This document shows positions 16,580-25,166 of a stretch of DNA of 64,000 bases, piece by piece. The notes beneath the pieces were generated by a model, which was given only the letters and a program-made list of their open reading frames with translations, made no database searches and had not been told where the DNA came from. Position numbers and translations under genes: made by a program. How positions within the stretch are numbered: the first letter of the stretch is position 1; each line of letters starts with the position of its first letter. This DNA comes from Defluviicoccus sp046348835 (lineage in GTDB: Bacteria; Pseudomonadota; Alphaproteobacteria; Rhodospirillales; Defluviicoccaceae): the NCBI GenBank assembly GCA_046348835.1, contig JAXMDM010000004.1, positions 1 to 64,000 on the forward strand, given 5' to 3'.

Positions 16580-19300
16580 ATGGCAACAAGCGATAACGGC
16601 CATGACCGGCGGCCTTCTCCCGACGAGCTTCTCAAGACGGCGCAACGGGAGGAGCGCGGTCATCTGAAGATCTTCCTCGGCGCGGCGCCGGGGGTGGGCA
16701 AGACCTTCGAGATGCTGCTCACCGCCCAGGCACGCCGGCGCGAGGGGGTCGACCTGGTGGTCGGCGTGGTCGAGACCCACGGCCGCCGCGAAACTGAAGA
16801 GCTGCTGATCGGGCTGGAGGTCGTCCCCCGCGTCGTCGTCAGCCATCGCGGGCTTGTCCTCGACGAGATGGACCTGGACGGGATCCTGGCGCGGCGACCG
16901 AACCTGGTGCTGGTGGACGAGCTGGCCCACACCAATGCTCCCGGATCGCGACATCCGAAGCGCTATCTCGATGTGGAGGAGCTGCTGGCGGCCGGCATCG
17001 ACGTCTACACCACGCTGAACATCCAGCATGTGGAGAGCCTCAACGACGTCGTTGCCCGCATCACCCGCATCCGCGTTCGCGAAACGGTACCCGATAGCAT
17101 CCTCGATGCCGCCGACGACATCGAGGTGATCGATATTTCGCCCGCTGACCTGATCCAGCGCCTGCGGGAGGGAAAAGTCTACGTTCCGAAGACCGCACAG
17201 CGGGCGCTCGACCATTTCTTCGCCCCCGGCAACCTGACCGCACTGCGGGAACTGGCGTTGCGACGGACGGCGCAACGGGTCGACGAACAATTGCTGTCGC
17301 ACATGCGCACCCACGCCATCCGCGGCCCGTGGGCGGCGGGGGAGCGGGTGGTCGTCTGCATCAGCGAGAGTGAGCGCTGCGCCGCTCTCGTTCGGCAAGC
17401 GAAGCGCATCGCCGATCGGCTGCATGCACCATGGACCGCGGTTTACGTCGAGACGGCCCGAACGCACCGGCTGACAACCGTCGAGCGTGACCGCATCGCC
17501 GACTGCCAGCGTCTGGCCGAACGGCTCGGCGGCGAGGCGATGACCGTCCCCGCGGTCGATGTGGCGGAGGGGATCCTTCAGTTTGCCCGCGACAACAACG
17601 TCACCCAAATCGTCGTCGGCAAGTCGAACCGCTCCCGCTGGTTCGAGCTGCTGCACGGATCGGTGGTGCACGATCTGGTTCGCAAGGCCGGCAGCATCAG
17701 CGTCCATGTCACCAGCGGCGACGAAACCGACGGCGGCGAGACCCTGGCGCCAAAGACCATCCGCACCAAGCAGTTGTCCCCGGCGCCCGGTCCGGTTGCC
17801 TACGTCGTGTCGTGTGCCGCGGTGGTTGGTGCGCTCTCGCTCGGGCTGCTGCTTCAGCCGGTCCTCGGCGTCGAGAATGTCGACCTGGTGTTCCTTATCG
17901 CGGTCATCCTGATCGCCGGCCGTTACGGATTGTGGCCGTCGATCGTGGCCTCTTTGGCCAGCGTCCTCGCCTACAATTTCTTTTTCCTGCCGCCGTTATA
18001 TACGCTCACCATCACCAGCCCGGTGCACGTCCTGGCGCTGGTGCTCTTTCTGACCGTGGCCCTGGTGGCAAGCAACTTGGCCGGGCGGGTGCGCGACCAG
18101 GCGATTGCGGCGCGCAGTCGCGCCCGAACCGCGGAAGCGCTCTATACCTTCAGCCGCAAAGTGGCCGGCGTGGCAACGCTCGACGACCTGTTGTGGGCGG
18201 TGGCGTTTCAGATTGCCTCGATGCTGAAGCTCAACGTCGTCATCCTGGTCCCCGAGGAAGAGCAGCTCCTGGTCCGGGTCGGTTATCCTCCCGAGGACCA
18301 ACTGGACGGGGCCGATCTGGCGGCGGCGCACTGGAGTTGGAAGCACAACCGGCCGGCCGGACGCGGCGCCGAAACGCTGCCCGGCGGCAAGCGCCTGTTC
18401 ATGCCGATCCGCACCGGACGCGGCCCGGTCGGCGTGCTCGGCCTCGACCGCGAGCAACCCGGCCCGCTGTTCACCCCCGATGAGCGCCGGTTGCTCGACG
18501 CGCTGCTGGATCAAACGGCGGTGGCGATCGAACGGGTCCGGCTCGCCAGCGAGATCGACGAGGCGCGGGTGCTGATGGAGACCGAACGGCTGCGCGCCGC
18601 CCTGCTGACCTCCATCTCCCACGATCTGTCGACGCCTCTCGCCGCCATCCTGGGCGCCGCCACGTCACTGCAGACCTACGATGCGCTTTACAGCCCCGAA
18701 GCCCGAAAGGACCTCATCGCCACTATTCGCGACGAAGGCGAACGCCTGCACCGCTTCGTGCGCAACCTTCTCGACATGACCCGGCTGGAAGCGGGCGCCA
18801 TCGACCTGCATCGGGAGATGATCGACGTCGGCGAGGCGGTCGGCGCGGCGTTGGAGCGATGCGGCCGGATGCTGGTTCAGCACCGTGTCGAACTCCGGAT
18901 CGAACCGGATTTGCCGATGGTGCCGCTCGACGCGGTCCTGCTGGAGCAGGTGCTGATCAATCTGTTGGATAATGCCGCCAAGTACACGCCCGCCGGTTCG
19001 ACCGTCTTGATCGAGGTGAAGCGGGGGGAGGCGGGCAGTATCGTCCTCCAGGTGCTCGACGAAGGACCGGGGATGCCCGAGAACGAGCTGCAGCGCATCT
19101 TCACCAAATTCCACCGCCTCGACGCCGGTGACCGCAAGCGGCCGGGAACAGGACTCGGCCTTGCCGTCTGCCATGGCTTCGCCGAAGCCTTGGGCGGAAC
19201 GATTACCGCCGGCAACCGCGCCGATCGCAGCGGCGCGGTGTTCACCCTGACCTTTCCGGAGCGGCAGGCCGAGGAACAACCGGCGGTGGACGCGGCGTGA
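16580..19300 (+). CDS. kdpD: KdpD, osmosensitive K+ sensor histidine kinase
   Basis: This membrane histidine kinase senses K+ limitation and controls KdpE. The start is the ATG at 16580, with a GTG directly before it as an alternative. The N-terminal KdpD domain has a Walker-like GAAPGVGKT (34-42) and DELAHTNAPGSRHPKRY, then a USP-like domain (VVVCISESERC). Four membrane helices lie around residues 410-510, then a GAF-like segment, then the kinase core with the phospho-acceptor in SISHDLSTPL (His681). NLLDNAAKYTP and GTGLGLAVCHGFAEALGG complete the ATPase domain. About 906 residues is typical. It overlaps kdpE by four bases. Confidence 0.96.
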   Translation: MATSDNGHDRRPSPDELLKTAQREERGHLKIFLGAAPGVGKTFEMLLTAQARRREGVDLVVGVVETHGRRETEELLIGLEVVPRVVVSHRGLVLDEMDLDGILARRPNLVLVDELAHTNAPGSRHPKRYLDVEELLAAGIDVYTTLNIQHVESLNDVVARITRIRVRETVPDSILDAADDIEVIDISPADLIQRLREGKVYVPKTAQRALDHFFAPGNLTALRELALRRTAQRVDEQLLSHMRTHAIRGPWAAGERVVVCISESERCAALVRQAKRIADRLHAPWTAVYVETARTHRLTTVERDRIADCQRLAERLGGEAMTVPAVDVAEGILQFARDNNVTQIVVGKSNRSRWFELLHGSVVHDLVRKAGSISVHVTSGDETDGGETLAPKTIRTKQLSPAPGPVAYVVSCAAVVGALSLGLLLQPVLGVENVDLVFLIAVILIAGRYGLWPSIVASLASVLAYNFFFLPPLYTLTITSPVHVLALVLFLTVALVASNLAGRVRDQAIAARSRARTAEALYTFSRKVAGVATLDDLLWAVAFQIASMLKLNVVILVPEEEQLLVRVGYPPEDQLDGADLAAAHWSWKHNRPAGRGAETLPGGKRLFMPIRTGRGPVGVLGLDREQPGPLFTPDERRLLDALLDQTAVAIERVRLASEIDEARVLMETERLRAALLTSISHDLSTPLAAILGAATSLQTYDALYSPEARKDLIATIRDEGERLHRFVRNLLDMTRLEAGAIDLHREMIDVGEAVGAALERCGRMLVQHRVELRIEPDLPMVPLDAVLLEQVLINLLDNAAKYTPAGSTVLIEVKRGEAGSIVLQVLDEGPGMPENELQRIFTKFHRLDAGDRKRPGTGLGLAVCHGFAEALGGTITAGNRADRSGAVFTLTFPERQAEEQPAVDAA

Positions 19301-20025
19301 CCGGCGGCGACGGGCCCCTGATCCTGGTGATCGACGACGAGCCACCCATTCGCCGGCTGTTGCGGACCAGCCTGTCGGCCCAGCGCTATCGCATCGTCGA
19401 GGCGGAGACCGCCGCGGAAGGGATCCGGCGCACGCGAGCAGACCGGCCGGATGCCGTCATCCTCGACCTGGGCCTGCCCGATCAGGACGGCGCCGGCGTC
19501 ATCCGGTCGCTGCGCGGCTTCTCGAAGGTGCCGATCATCGTCCTGTCGAGCCGAAGCGATGAGCGCGGCAAGATCGAGGCGCTGGATCTGGGCGCCGACG
19601 ACTATGTGACCAAACCCTTCGGCATGGGCGAGCTGATCGCCCGCATCCGTGCCGCCCTGCGCCACCGGGTGCAGGTCGCAGGGGCCGAGCCGGTCTTTTG
19701 CAGCGGCGATCTGAGCGTCGATCTGGTCCACCGGCTCGTCACCCTCGGCGGTGAGGAGGTGAAACTGTCGCCCAAGGAGTACGACATCCTGCGGCTGCTG
19801 GTGATCCACGCCGGCAAGGTGCTGACCCACCGGATGATCATGCAGGAGGTCTGGGGCGCGGCGGGAGACGTGCAATACCTACGCATCTACATCCGCCAAC
19901 TCCGCCAGAAGCTGGAGCACAACCCCGAGCGGCCGGCACATATCGTCACCGAAACCGGCGTCGGCTACCGACTTCGCCTGCCGGTCGGTTTGTCAACCCC
20001 ACCCTATACCGGAGATCGCCGATGA
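19297..20025 (+). CDS. kdpE: KdpE, response regulator of the kdp operon
   Basis: An OmpR/PhoB-type regulator that activates kdpFABC when phosphorylated by KdpD. It starts with GTG at 19297, inside the kdpD stop (GTGA). The receiver domain has the acidic pair in VIDDEPP, the acceptor Asp57 in VILDLGLPD, and Lys in DDYVTKPF. The winged-helix domain contains LSPKEYDILRLL, VLTHRMIMQEVWG, YLRIYIRQLRQKLE and ETGVGYRL. The 242 residues include a slightly extended C terminus. It is the last gene of the kdp block; a degraded recombinase module begins about 30 bases later. Confidence 0.96.
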   Translation: MTGGDGPLILVIDDEPPIRRLLRTSLSAQRYRIVEAETAAEGIRRTRADRPDAVILDLGLPDQDGAGVIRSLRGFSKVPIIVLSSRSDERGKIEALDLGADDYVTKPFGMGELIARIRAALRHRVQVAGAEPVFCSGDLSVDLVHRLVTLGGEEVKLSPKEYDILRLLVIHAGKVLTHRMIMQEVWGAAGDVQYLRIYIRQLRQKLEHNPERPAHIVTETGVGYRLRLPVGLSTPPYTGDRR

Positions 20026-20055
20026 CCGCCGCGAGGCCGCTCGCGAGCGGTCCCC

Positions 20056-20166
20056 CATCAGGGCCGGCGGTACAAGTCGCTCTCCGCCATTGCCCGCGCC
20101 ATCACCGGCACGCGTTGGTCCGGGCCGCTTTTCTGGGGGCTTCGCAATCATCGGAGCGGCACGTGA
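20056..20166 (+). pseudogene. C-terminal fragment of a DUF2924 protein
   Basis: The frame reads HQGRRYKSLSAIARAITGTR followed by WSGPLFWGL and a stop at 20166. This is the characteristic C terminus of DUF2924 proteins, which are commonly encoded just upstream of serine recombinases in alphaproteobacterial elements. The N-terminal part is missing. The stop overlaps the GTG of the recombinase fragment (GTGA), the original operon arrangement. Confidence 0.65.
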
Positions 20167-20395
20167 AGTCTCCGGTCCGCAAGATCCGCTGCGCGATCTA
20201 CACCCGCGTCTCCAGACGATCACCGACTTCGCGCCGCTGTGGGACGAGCTGTTCCCGGCCGAGCAGGCGAGGATCGTCCGGCTGCTGGTCGAGCGGGTGG
20301 ATCTCGCGCCCGACGGCATTCACGTGATGCCGCGCGCCGAAGGGCTGCAGACGCTGGTCGAGGAACTTCGGTCACGGGAGGCGAAAGCGGCATGA
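20163..20395 (+). pseudogene. Serine recombinase with an internal deletion
   Basis: The N-terminal 17 residues (VKSPVRKIRCAIYTRVS, from GTG 20163) are the start of a large serine recombinase, including the catalytic-serine segment YTRVS. They join, out of frame near 20213, to the family's last 60 residues (PLWDELFPAEQARIVRLLVE and on to the stop at 20395). The rest of the gene, normally over 1 kb, is gone. The junction is a clean internal deletion plus frameshift. The stop overlaps the start of the cupin gene. Confidence 0.7.
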
Positions 20396-20844
20396 GCGAG
20401 CGGACGACACACGATCGGGCCGAAGCCGAAGACATCATCGATCGACTCTCGCTCAGCCCACATCCGGAGGGTGGCTTCTATCGCGAGACGTTTCGCCATC
20501 AGCCCGTGGATGGGGGACGCGGCGCGCTGACCGTCATCTATTACCTCCTGCGAGCCGGGGAGCGATCGGCGTGGCACCGGATCGATGCGGTCGAAGTCTG
20601 GCACCACTACGCCGGGGCCCCATTGCGGTTGAGCCTCTCCGAGGATGGTGTCGGGGTTCGTTCGATCACCCTGGGTGAGGACCTCGTCGCCGGTCAGCAT
20701 CCACACGCCGTGGTTCAGGCGCATGTCTGGCAATCGGCGGAAAGCCTCGGGCGGTGGACGCTGGTCGGCTGCACGGTCGCCCCGGCGTTTCTGTTCTCCG
20801 GGTTCGAGCTCGCGCCGGCCGGCTGGGCGCCGGGCCGCGACTGA
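20392..20844 (+). CDS. Cupin-fold protein of the DUF985 (YML079-like) family
   Basis: An intact 150-residue cytoplasmic protein. The ATG at 20392 overlaps the stop of the recombinase remnant. Family signatures are LSLSPHPEGGFYRETFRH, TVIYYLLRAGERSAWHRI, DAVEVWHHYAGAPLRLSL and WTLVGCTVAPAFLFSGFELA. The cupin His/Glu residues that usually form the small-molecule pocket are present (HR, EVWH). The biochemical function of DUF985 proteins is poorly defined; a sugar or nucleotide ligand has been suggested for yeast YML079w. It is the only undamaged gene in the degraded element, so it may be a passenger. Confidence 0.85.
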   Translation: MSERTTHDRAEAEDIIDRLSLSPHPEGGFYRETFRHQPVDGGRGALTVIYYLLRAGERSAWHRIDAVEVWHHYAGAPLRLSLSEDGVGVRSITLGEDLVAGQHPHAVVQAHVWQSAESLGRWTLVGCTVAPAFLFSGFELAPAGWAPGRD

Positions 20845-20861
20845 TGGGGAGCCATCCCGCC

Positions 20862-21254
20862 ATGAAGACCCTGAAGCACACCACGAACGGCCAGAATTGG
20901 CGCCTCCAAGGCAATACCATCATCGTCACCATCCCGATGACCTGGAAACACCGCGGCGGCCGCAAGGTGATCATCGCCCCCGGCGGCGGCGACGCTTGGG
21001 CACCAGCGAAACCGAGGCGGGACGAGACGCTGATCCGGGCGCTGGCGCGCGCGCATCGGCGGAAGCGGATGCTGGAAGAGCGCAGGTATCGGTCAGCGGG
21101 CGAGGTCGCCGAGGCCGAGAATCTGACGCGAAGTTTCGTCAACCGACTGCTGCGGCTGACTTGCACTCCCCCACATCGTTGAAGCAATCCTCGACGGCGA
21201 CAGCCAAAGGGGATGCAACTGGAAGACCTGACCCGAGTGCTACAGAGTGGTTGA
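20862..21254 (+). pseudogene. Recombinase-associated small protein, frameshifted near its end
   Basis: The frame starts MKTLKHTTNGQNWRLQGNTI and includes IPMTWKHRGGRKVIIAP and RDETLIRALARAHRRKRMLE. It then reads SFVNRLLRLT before breaking into CTPPHR and a stop at 21182. The lost frame continues as IVEAIL, and as MQLEDLTRVLQSG with its own stop at 21254. This matches the protein that commonly follows large serine recombinases in alphaproteobacteria. At least two small indels have inactivated it. The intact length would be about 130 residues. Confidence 0.6.
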
Positions 21255-21348
21255 GACGAACAGCGGAAAATTGTCGCCGGGCCCTCCGGCGGCTGGCACC
21301 CAGTGCCGCGCGCCCGGGACTGAGATCACATGAACCACGGGGGGTATG

Positions 21349-21503
21349 ATGGCAAAGGTATCCGTGTCGACACGGATCTCGGCGCCCGCGGGCGAGGTCT
21401 GGCGCCTGGTCGGCGGTGGAACGCCTTGCCCGGTTGGCATCCTGGGATCGAAACAAGCGTAAACCCATCGCCAACGTCGCTCGCCCCCTTCGTGCTTCAA
21501 TGA
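21349..21503 (+). pseudogene. SRPBCC-family gene fragment interrupted by the CRISPR array
   Basis: The ATG at 21349 gives MAKVSVSTRISAPAGEVWRL, the N terminus of an SRPBCC (START-like lipid-binding) protein. One base is missing near 21418. In the next frame the sequence continues WNALPGWHPGIETSVNPSPT, as expected for the family, and then stops inside the first CRISPR repeat. Only the first 50 or so residues of a normal 140-150-residue protein remain. It marks the left boundary of the CRISPR locus. Confidence 0.55.
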
Positions 21504-21747
21504 GGCCGCGGCATTACTGCCGCGGAAATGAGGACAAGGGCGATTACGATGCCCGCACGTGGCGTGCTTCAATGAGGCCGCGGCATTACTGCCGCGGAAA
21601 TAAAATCAAGAACTCCGCAGGGACGGCCGGAGATTCCACGCGCTTCAATGAGGCCGCGGCATTACTGCCGCGGAAATAAGTCGCTCCTCACGCCCTACCC
21701 GATGGGATCACATGGCTTCAATGAGGCCGCGGCATTACTGCCGCGGA
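21494..21747. CRISPR. Short type I-G CRISPR array: four repeats, three spacers
   Basis: Repeats of 36 bases start at 21494, 21566 and 21642. A fourth at 21715 matches for 33 bases and then runs into cas3 sequence. Each begins GCTTCAATGAGGCC and holds a perfect eight-base hairpin, CCGCGGCA-TTAC-TGCCGCGG. The spacers are 36, 40 and 37 bases. In reverse complement the repeat ends ATTGAAGC, resembling the usual eight-base crRNA handle, so transcription is probably on the minus strand with the leader once on the cas3 side; no A+T-rich leader is visible on either side. Confidence 0.93.
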
Positions 21748-21820
21748 GAGGCTCGCCAGTCTCCCCAGCGCCAGTCCGCAAGCGTGGGCCGCCCTCGTCC
21801 TCCCCGCCGACGACGCGGCG

Positions 21821-22990
21821 GTGGCGGTGTTGCGGCGCAAGGATCTGATCGAGCTGTTCAACACCGATCCGGATTTGAGCGGCTTCGACATCGACATTTC
21901 CCCCTACGTGCGCGACGCCGACGACACCGACGTGCTGGTCTTCTGGCGGACGATCGACAATGAGCCCTCCGCCGATGCGTCGCGGCCGATGCGGGAAGAG
22001 TTGTGCCCCGTCGCCGTCGGCCGCTTCCGCGAGTTCCTGAAGAGGCGGGCGGGGGCGTTCGTGTGGGACGGGCTGGATAGACGCTGGGTGAAGCTGGACC
22101 CGACCCGCCTTCGCCCCGGGCTGACGATCCTGCTGGACAGCACGCTCGGCGGCTATGACCCGGAGCTGGGTTTCAGCGCCGACAGCAAGGCGACCGTCGA
22201 ACCGGTGGCACCGGCGGTCGCCACTGCGCCTCCGCCGGAGGCGATAGCGGATGATCGGCGGAGCATGCTCCGCTGCTACGTCGGCCTCGGCCGGCATCTG
22301 GCCCACGCGGAAGCGGAGGCCGAACGGTTGTGCGCGGCGCTCGACCGGGGGATCGAGGCGAATGGAGCGTGGCAGGCGGAGCGCGCCGCGGTCGTCCGTG
22401 CCGCCCGCTGGCACGACGTCGGCAAGGCCCACCATGTTTTCCAGGACGCCATCGTTGATTGCCCGGATCAGGGGAAAATGCGGCCCGCCGGCTTGTTGGC
22501 CAAGTCGGCCTGCCGGATGCAGGGATACGAGCGGAGATTCTTCCGCCATGAGCTGGCTTCGGCGCTGGCGTGGCTCGCCCACGGCGACGCTGGGGGCGGT
22601 GTCGGCGGCGCATCGGACGTCGATCCCGATCTGGTCGCCTACCTGATCGCCGCCCACCACGGCAAGGTGCGGCTCGGCATTCGCGCGTTGCCGGGAGAAC
22701 GGGAGCCGAACAATCCTCGCGACGGCCGATGGTTCGCCCGCGGTATCTGGCACGGCGATGAGCTGCCGGAGGTGGACGTGGGCGGCAAGGAGCGGCTGCC
22801 GCCGGTCCAGCTTTCTCTCGCGCCGATGGTGCTCGGCGACGGGGCCTCTGGACGCAGTTGGGCGGCGCGCACCCAGCGGCTGTTGGCTCGGCATGGGCCG
22901 TTCCGCCTGGCCTGGCTGGAGGCGCTCGTCCGCATCGCCGACTGGCGGGCGTCGGCGGCCGAACAGCACGCGGGCGATGACGATGTTTGA
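21821..22990 (+). CDS. cas3: N-terminally truncated Cas3 (HD nuclease part), type I-G
   Basis: The product matches only the C-terminal part of a type I-G Cas3. It covers the end of the helicase (VLRRKDLIELFNTDPDLSGF, SPYVRDADDTDVLVFWR) followed by the C-terminal HD domain (RAARWHDVGKAHHVFQ, FRHELASALAWL, IAAHHGKVRLG, VRIADWRAS). The frame is open upstream to 21725, inside the last CRISPR repeat, and already reads like Cas3 from about 21749. There is no ATG; GTG 21821 is the first plausible start. All RecA-like helicase motifs (Walker A, DEAD/H) are missing. HD nuclease residues look intact, but interference by this protein alone is unlikely. It overlaps csx17. Confidence 0.8.
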   Translation: MAVLRRKDLIELFNTDPDLSGFDIDISPYVRDADDTDVLVFWRTIDNEPSADASRPMREELCPVAVGRFREFLKRRAGAFVWDGLDRRWVKLDPTRLRPGLTILLDSTLGGYDPELGFSADSKATVEPVAPAVATAPPPEAIADDRRSMLRCYVGLGRHLAHAEAEAERLCAALDRGIEANGAWQAERAAVVRAARWHDVGKAHHVFQDAIVDCPDQGKMRPAGLLAKSACRMQGYERRFFRHELASALAWLAHGDAGGGVGGASDVDPDLVAYLIAAHHGKVRLGIRALPGEREPNNPRDGRWFARGIWHGDELPEVDVGGKERLPPVQLSLAPMVLGDGASGRSWAARTQRLLARHGPFRLAWLEALVRIADWRASAAEQHAGDDDV

Positions 22991-25166
22991 GCTGGCGCTG
23001 ACCGGCTGCGCGCCGGCGCCGCTGGCGAGCTACCTGAAGGCGCTCGGCATTCTGCGGCTCGTCGCCGAGCAGGCGGATGCGCAGGTCCGGGGCCGCTGGC
23101 ACGGCGGCGGCTTCGTCCTCTCGTCCGCCCTCGATGCCGACGGATTGCGGGCGTTTTTCCTCGACCGTTACACCCCGACGCCGATCGTCGCGCCGTGGAA
23201 CGGCGGCAGCGGGTTTTACCCGGGCGACAATCGGATTGCCATCGAGGCCCTGACGGCGGCGGCAGCGGTGCCGCGATTTGCCGGCTATGCAGCGACGATC
23301 GTGACGGCGGCGCGCGTGCGCGACGCCTGCGGGCTGCAGGCCAGTCCGAAGAAGGAGGAGAAAGACCGGTTCCTGCTGCGACTGCGCGCGGTGCTTTCCG
23401 ACGATGCGCTGGCCTGGTTCGACGCCGCGGTTCTCCTCGGCGGGCAGAAGTCCCTCTACCCACCGCTGCTCGGTACCGGTGGCAACGACGGACGGCTCGA
23501 TTTCACCAATAACTTCATGCAGCGGCTGCTGGACCTGATCGATCCGCAAACGGGGCGAGCGACGCCGGCGAGCGGAGCCTTCCTCGATGAGGCTCTCTTC
23601 GGCGAGGCGGTGCCGGGGCTGGCCAGCGTCGCCGTCGGTCAGTTTGCTCCCGGTGCGGCTGGAGGTCCCAACGCCACCACCGGGCCGGAGGGCGGGTCCC
23701 GAGTTAATCCCTGGGAATTCGTGCTCATGCTGGAAGGCGCCCTGGTCTTCGCCGCGGCGGCGACCCGGCGCAACGAGACGGACGACAGCGCGGCGCTCAG
23801 CTTCCCTTTCACCGTTCGCGCTACCGCCGCCGGCAGCGGCCATGCGGCCCTGAAAGACGAGGGATCAAGTCGCGCCGAGCTGTGGATGCCGCTGTGGGGG
23901 CGGCCCGCCGGCTTCGCCGAGGTGCGCGGGCTGCTGGCGGAGGGCCGTGTCACCCTCGGCCGCCGCCCGGCGCGCGACGGCCTCGATTTCATCCGCGCCG
24001 TCTCCAAGCTCGGCGTCGATCGCGGCATCTCCCGCTTCCAGCGCTACGGCTTGATGCAGCGCGCCGGCAAGGCCTTCCTCGCCACCCCGCTGACCCAGGT
24101 CCGGGTGGAGCGCAATGCCCGCGCCGAGTTGATCGATCAACTGGATGCGGGCGGCTGGCTGCAGTCGTTTCGTCGCCTCGCTCGCCACGCCGAGGCGCCG
24201 GCGCGGCTGGCGAGCATCGGCCGCCGCCTCGACCAAGCGCTGTTCGACCTCGCCGCCCCTGCCGGGAAGACGGAAACAAGGGATCCGGCGCGGGTGCAGG
24301 CGGCGCTGATGGCGCTGGGCGACGTGGTCCATTACCTCGCCCATAGCCCGAAGGCGCGCGAGGTCGTCCGCTCCCTGCCACGCCTGAGGACGGATTGGGC
24401 AAGGGATGCCGAAGACGCCAGCGCCGAGTTTTGCTTGGCCGCGGCGATCGCCGGACTCGGCGGCGGGACGGGCGCTCGATCGGGCGACTCGCCACCGCTC
24501 CTCGCTCACATCGCGCCTGTCGCCGATCACGGCGGGCGCTGGGCGGAAACATCGCAGCAGCGGGTGGTTTGGGGCGAGGGATCGCTGGTCGACAAGCTCG
24601 CCCGGGTGCTGCGGCGGCGGCTCATCGACGCGGAGCGCGCCGGTGCCACCGACAAGCCGCTGGCCGGCGGGCCCGAAGCCGATCTCGCCGCCATCGCCGC
24701 CTTTCTCGCCGCTGCCACCGACGACGAGCGGATCGAGGCCCTGGTTCGCGGACTGGCACTGGTGGAGGAGCGCTGGTGGTTGCAGCGACACGATACGACG
24801 CCCGTCCTTCCGCTGCCTGCTGCCTATGCGGCGCTGAAGCCCCTGTTCACCCCGGACCTGGTGCTTCGGAAGGAAGGCCTGCTCGGTCCCGATGCCAGGC
24901 TGCCGCTGCCGGCGACACTTCTTGGCCACCTGTTGAGCGGGCACGACCGGGTTGCCCGCGCCATCCGCCAGGCCCAGGACCGCGCCCGGTTTGCCGGCCT
25001 CGGCCGCTCATTCGACGGGCTCGATGGGGGCGGTCTCGATGGCCGACGCCTCGCCGCCGCTCTGCTGATCCCGATCCAAGCCCACGCGGTGCGTCGCCTG
25101 GTGGCCACCGCTTATCCGGAGCCGGCGGCGCCATCCGTGCCCGTCCTGCAGGAAGGATCCGTGTGA
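22977..25166 (+). CDS. csx17: Csx17 (Cas8g-type), large subunit of type I-G Cascade
   Basis: The large subunit of the type I-G/I-U surveillance complex. The ATG at 22977 (MTMFELALTGCAPAPLASYL) overlaps the cas3 end; 22983 is an alternative start. The 729-residue length fits Csx17. Recognisable family segments are LTGCAPAPLASYLKALGILR, PWNGGSGFYPGD, LGGQKSLYPPLLGTGGNDGR, FTNNFMQRLLDL, NPWEFVLMLEGALVFAAA and DGLDFIRAVSKLGVDRGISR, close to FQRYGLMQRAGKAFLATPL. It has no sign of damage. The gene is followed by csb1 with a one-base TGATG overlap. Assignment rests on these motifs and gene order. Confidence 0.88.
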   Translation: MTMFELALTGCAPAPLASYLKALGILRLVAEQADAQVRGRWHGGGFVLSSALDADGLRAFFLDRYTPTPIVAPWNGGSGFYPGDNRIAIEALTAAAAVPRFAGYAATIVTAARVRDACGLQASPKKEEKDRFLLRLRAVLSDDALAWFDAAVLLGGQKSLYPPLLGTGGNDGRLDFTNNFMQRLLDLIDPQTGRATPASGAFLDEALFGEAVPGLASVAVGQFAPGAAGGPNATTGPEGGSRVNPWEFVLMLEGALVFAAAATRRNETDDSAALSFPFTVRATAAGSGHAALKDEGSSRAELWMPLWGRPAGFAEVRGLLAEGRVTLGRRPARDGLDFIRAVSKLGVDRGISRFQRYGLMQRAGKAFLATPLTQVRVERNARAELIDQLDAGGWLQSFRRLARHAEAPARLASIGRRLDQALFDLAAPAGKTETRDPARVQAALMALGDVVHYLAHSPKAREVVRSLPRLRTDWARDAEDASAEFCLAAAIAGLGGGTGARSGDSPPLLAHIAPVADHGGRWAETSQQRVVWGEGSLVDKLARVLRRRLIDAERAGATDKPLAGGPEADLAAIAAFLAAATDDERIEALVRGLALVEERWWLQRHDTTPVLPLPAAYAALKPLFTPDLVLRKEGLLGPDARLPLPATLLGHLLSGHDRVARAIRQAQDRARFAGLGRSFDGLDGGGLDGRRLAAALLIPIQAHAVRRLVATAYPEPAAPSVPVLQEGSV

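Noticed and set aside
21648..21848. Open frames running through the CRISPR repeats
   Set aside because: They encode the repeated MRPRHYCRG peptide from the repeats themselves and have no ribosome-binding site.
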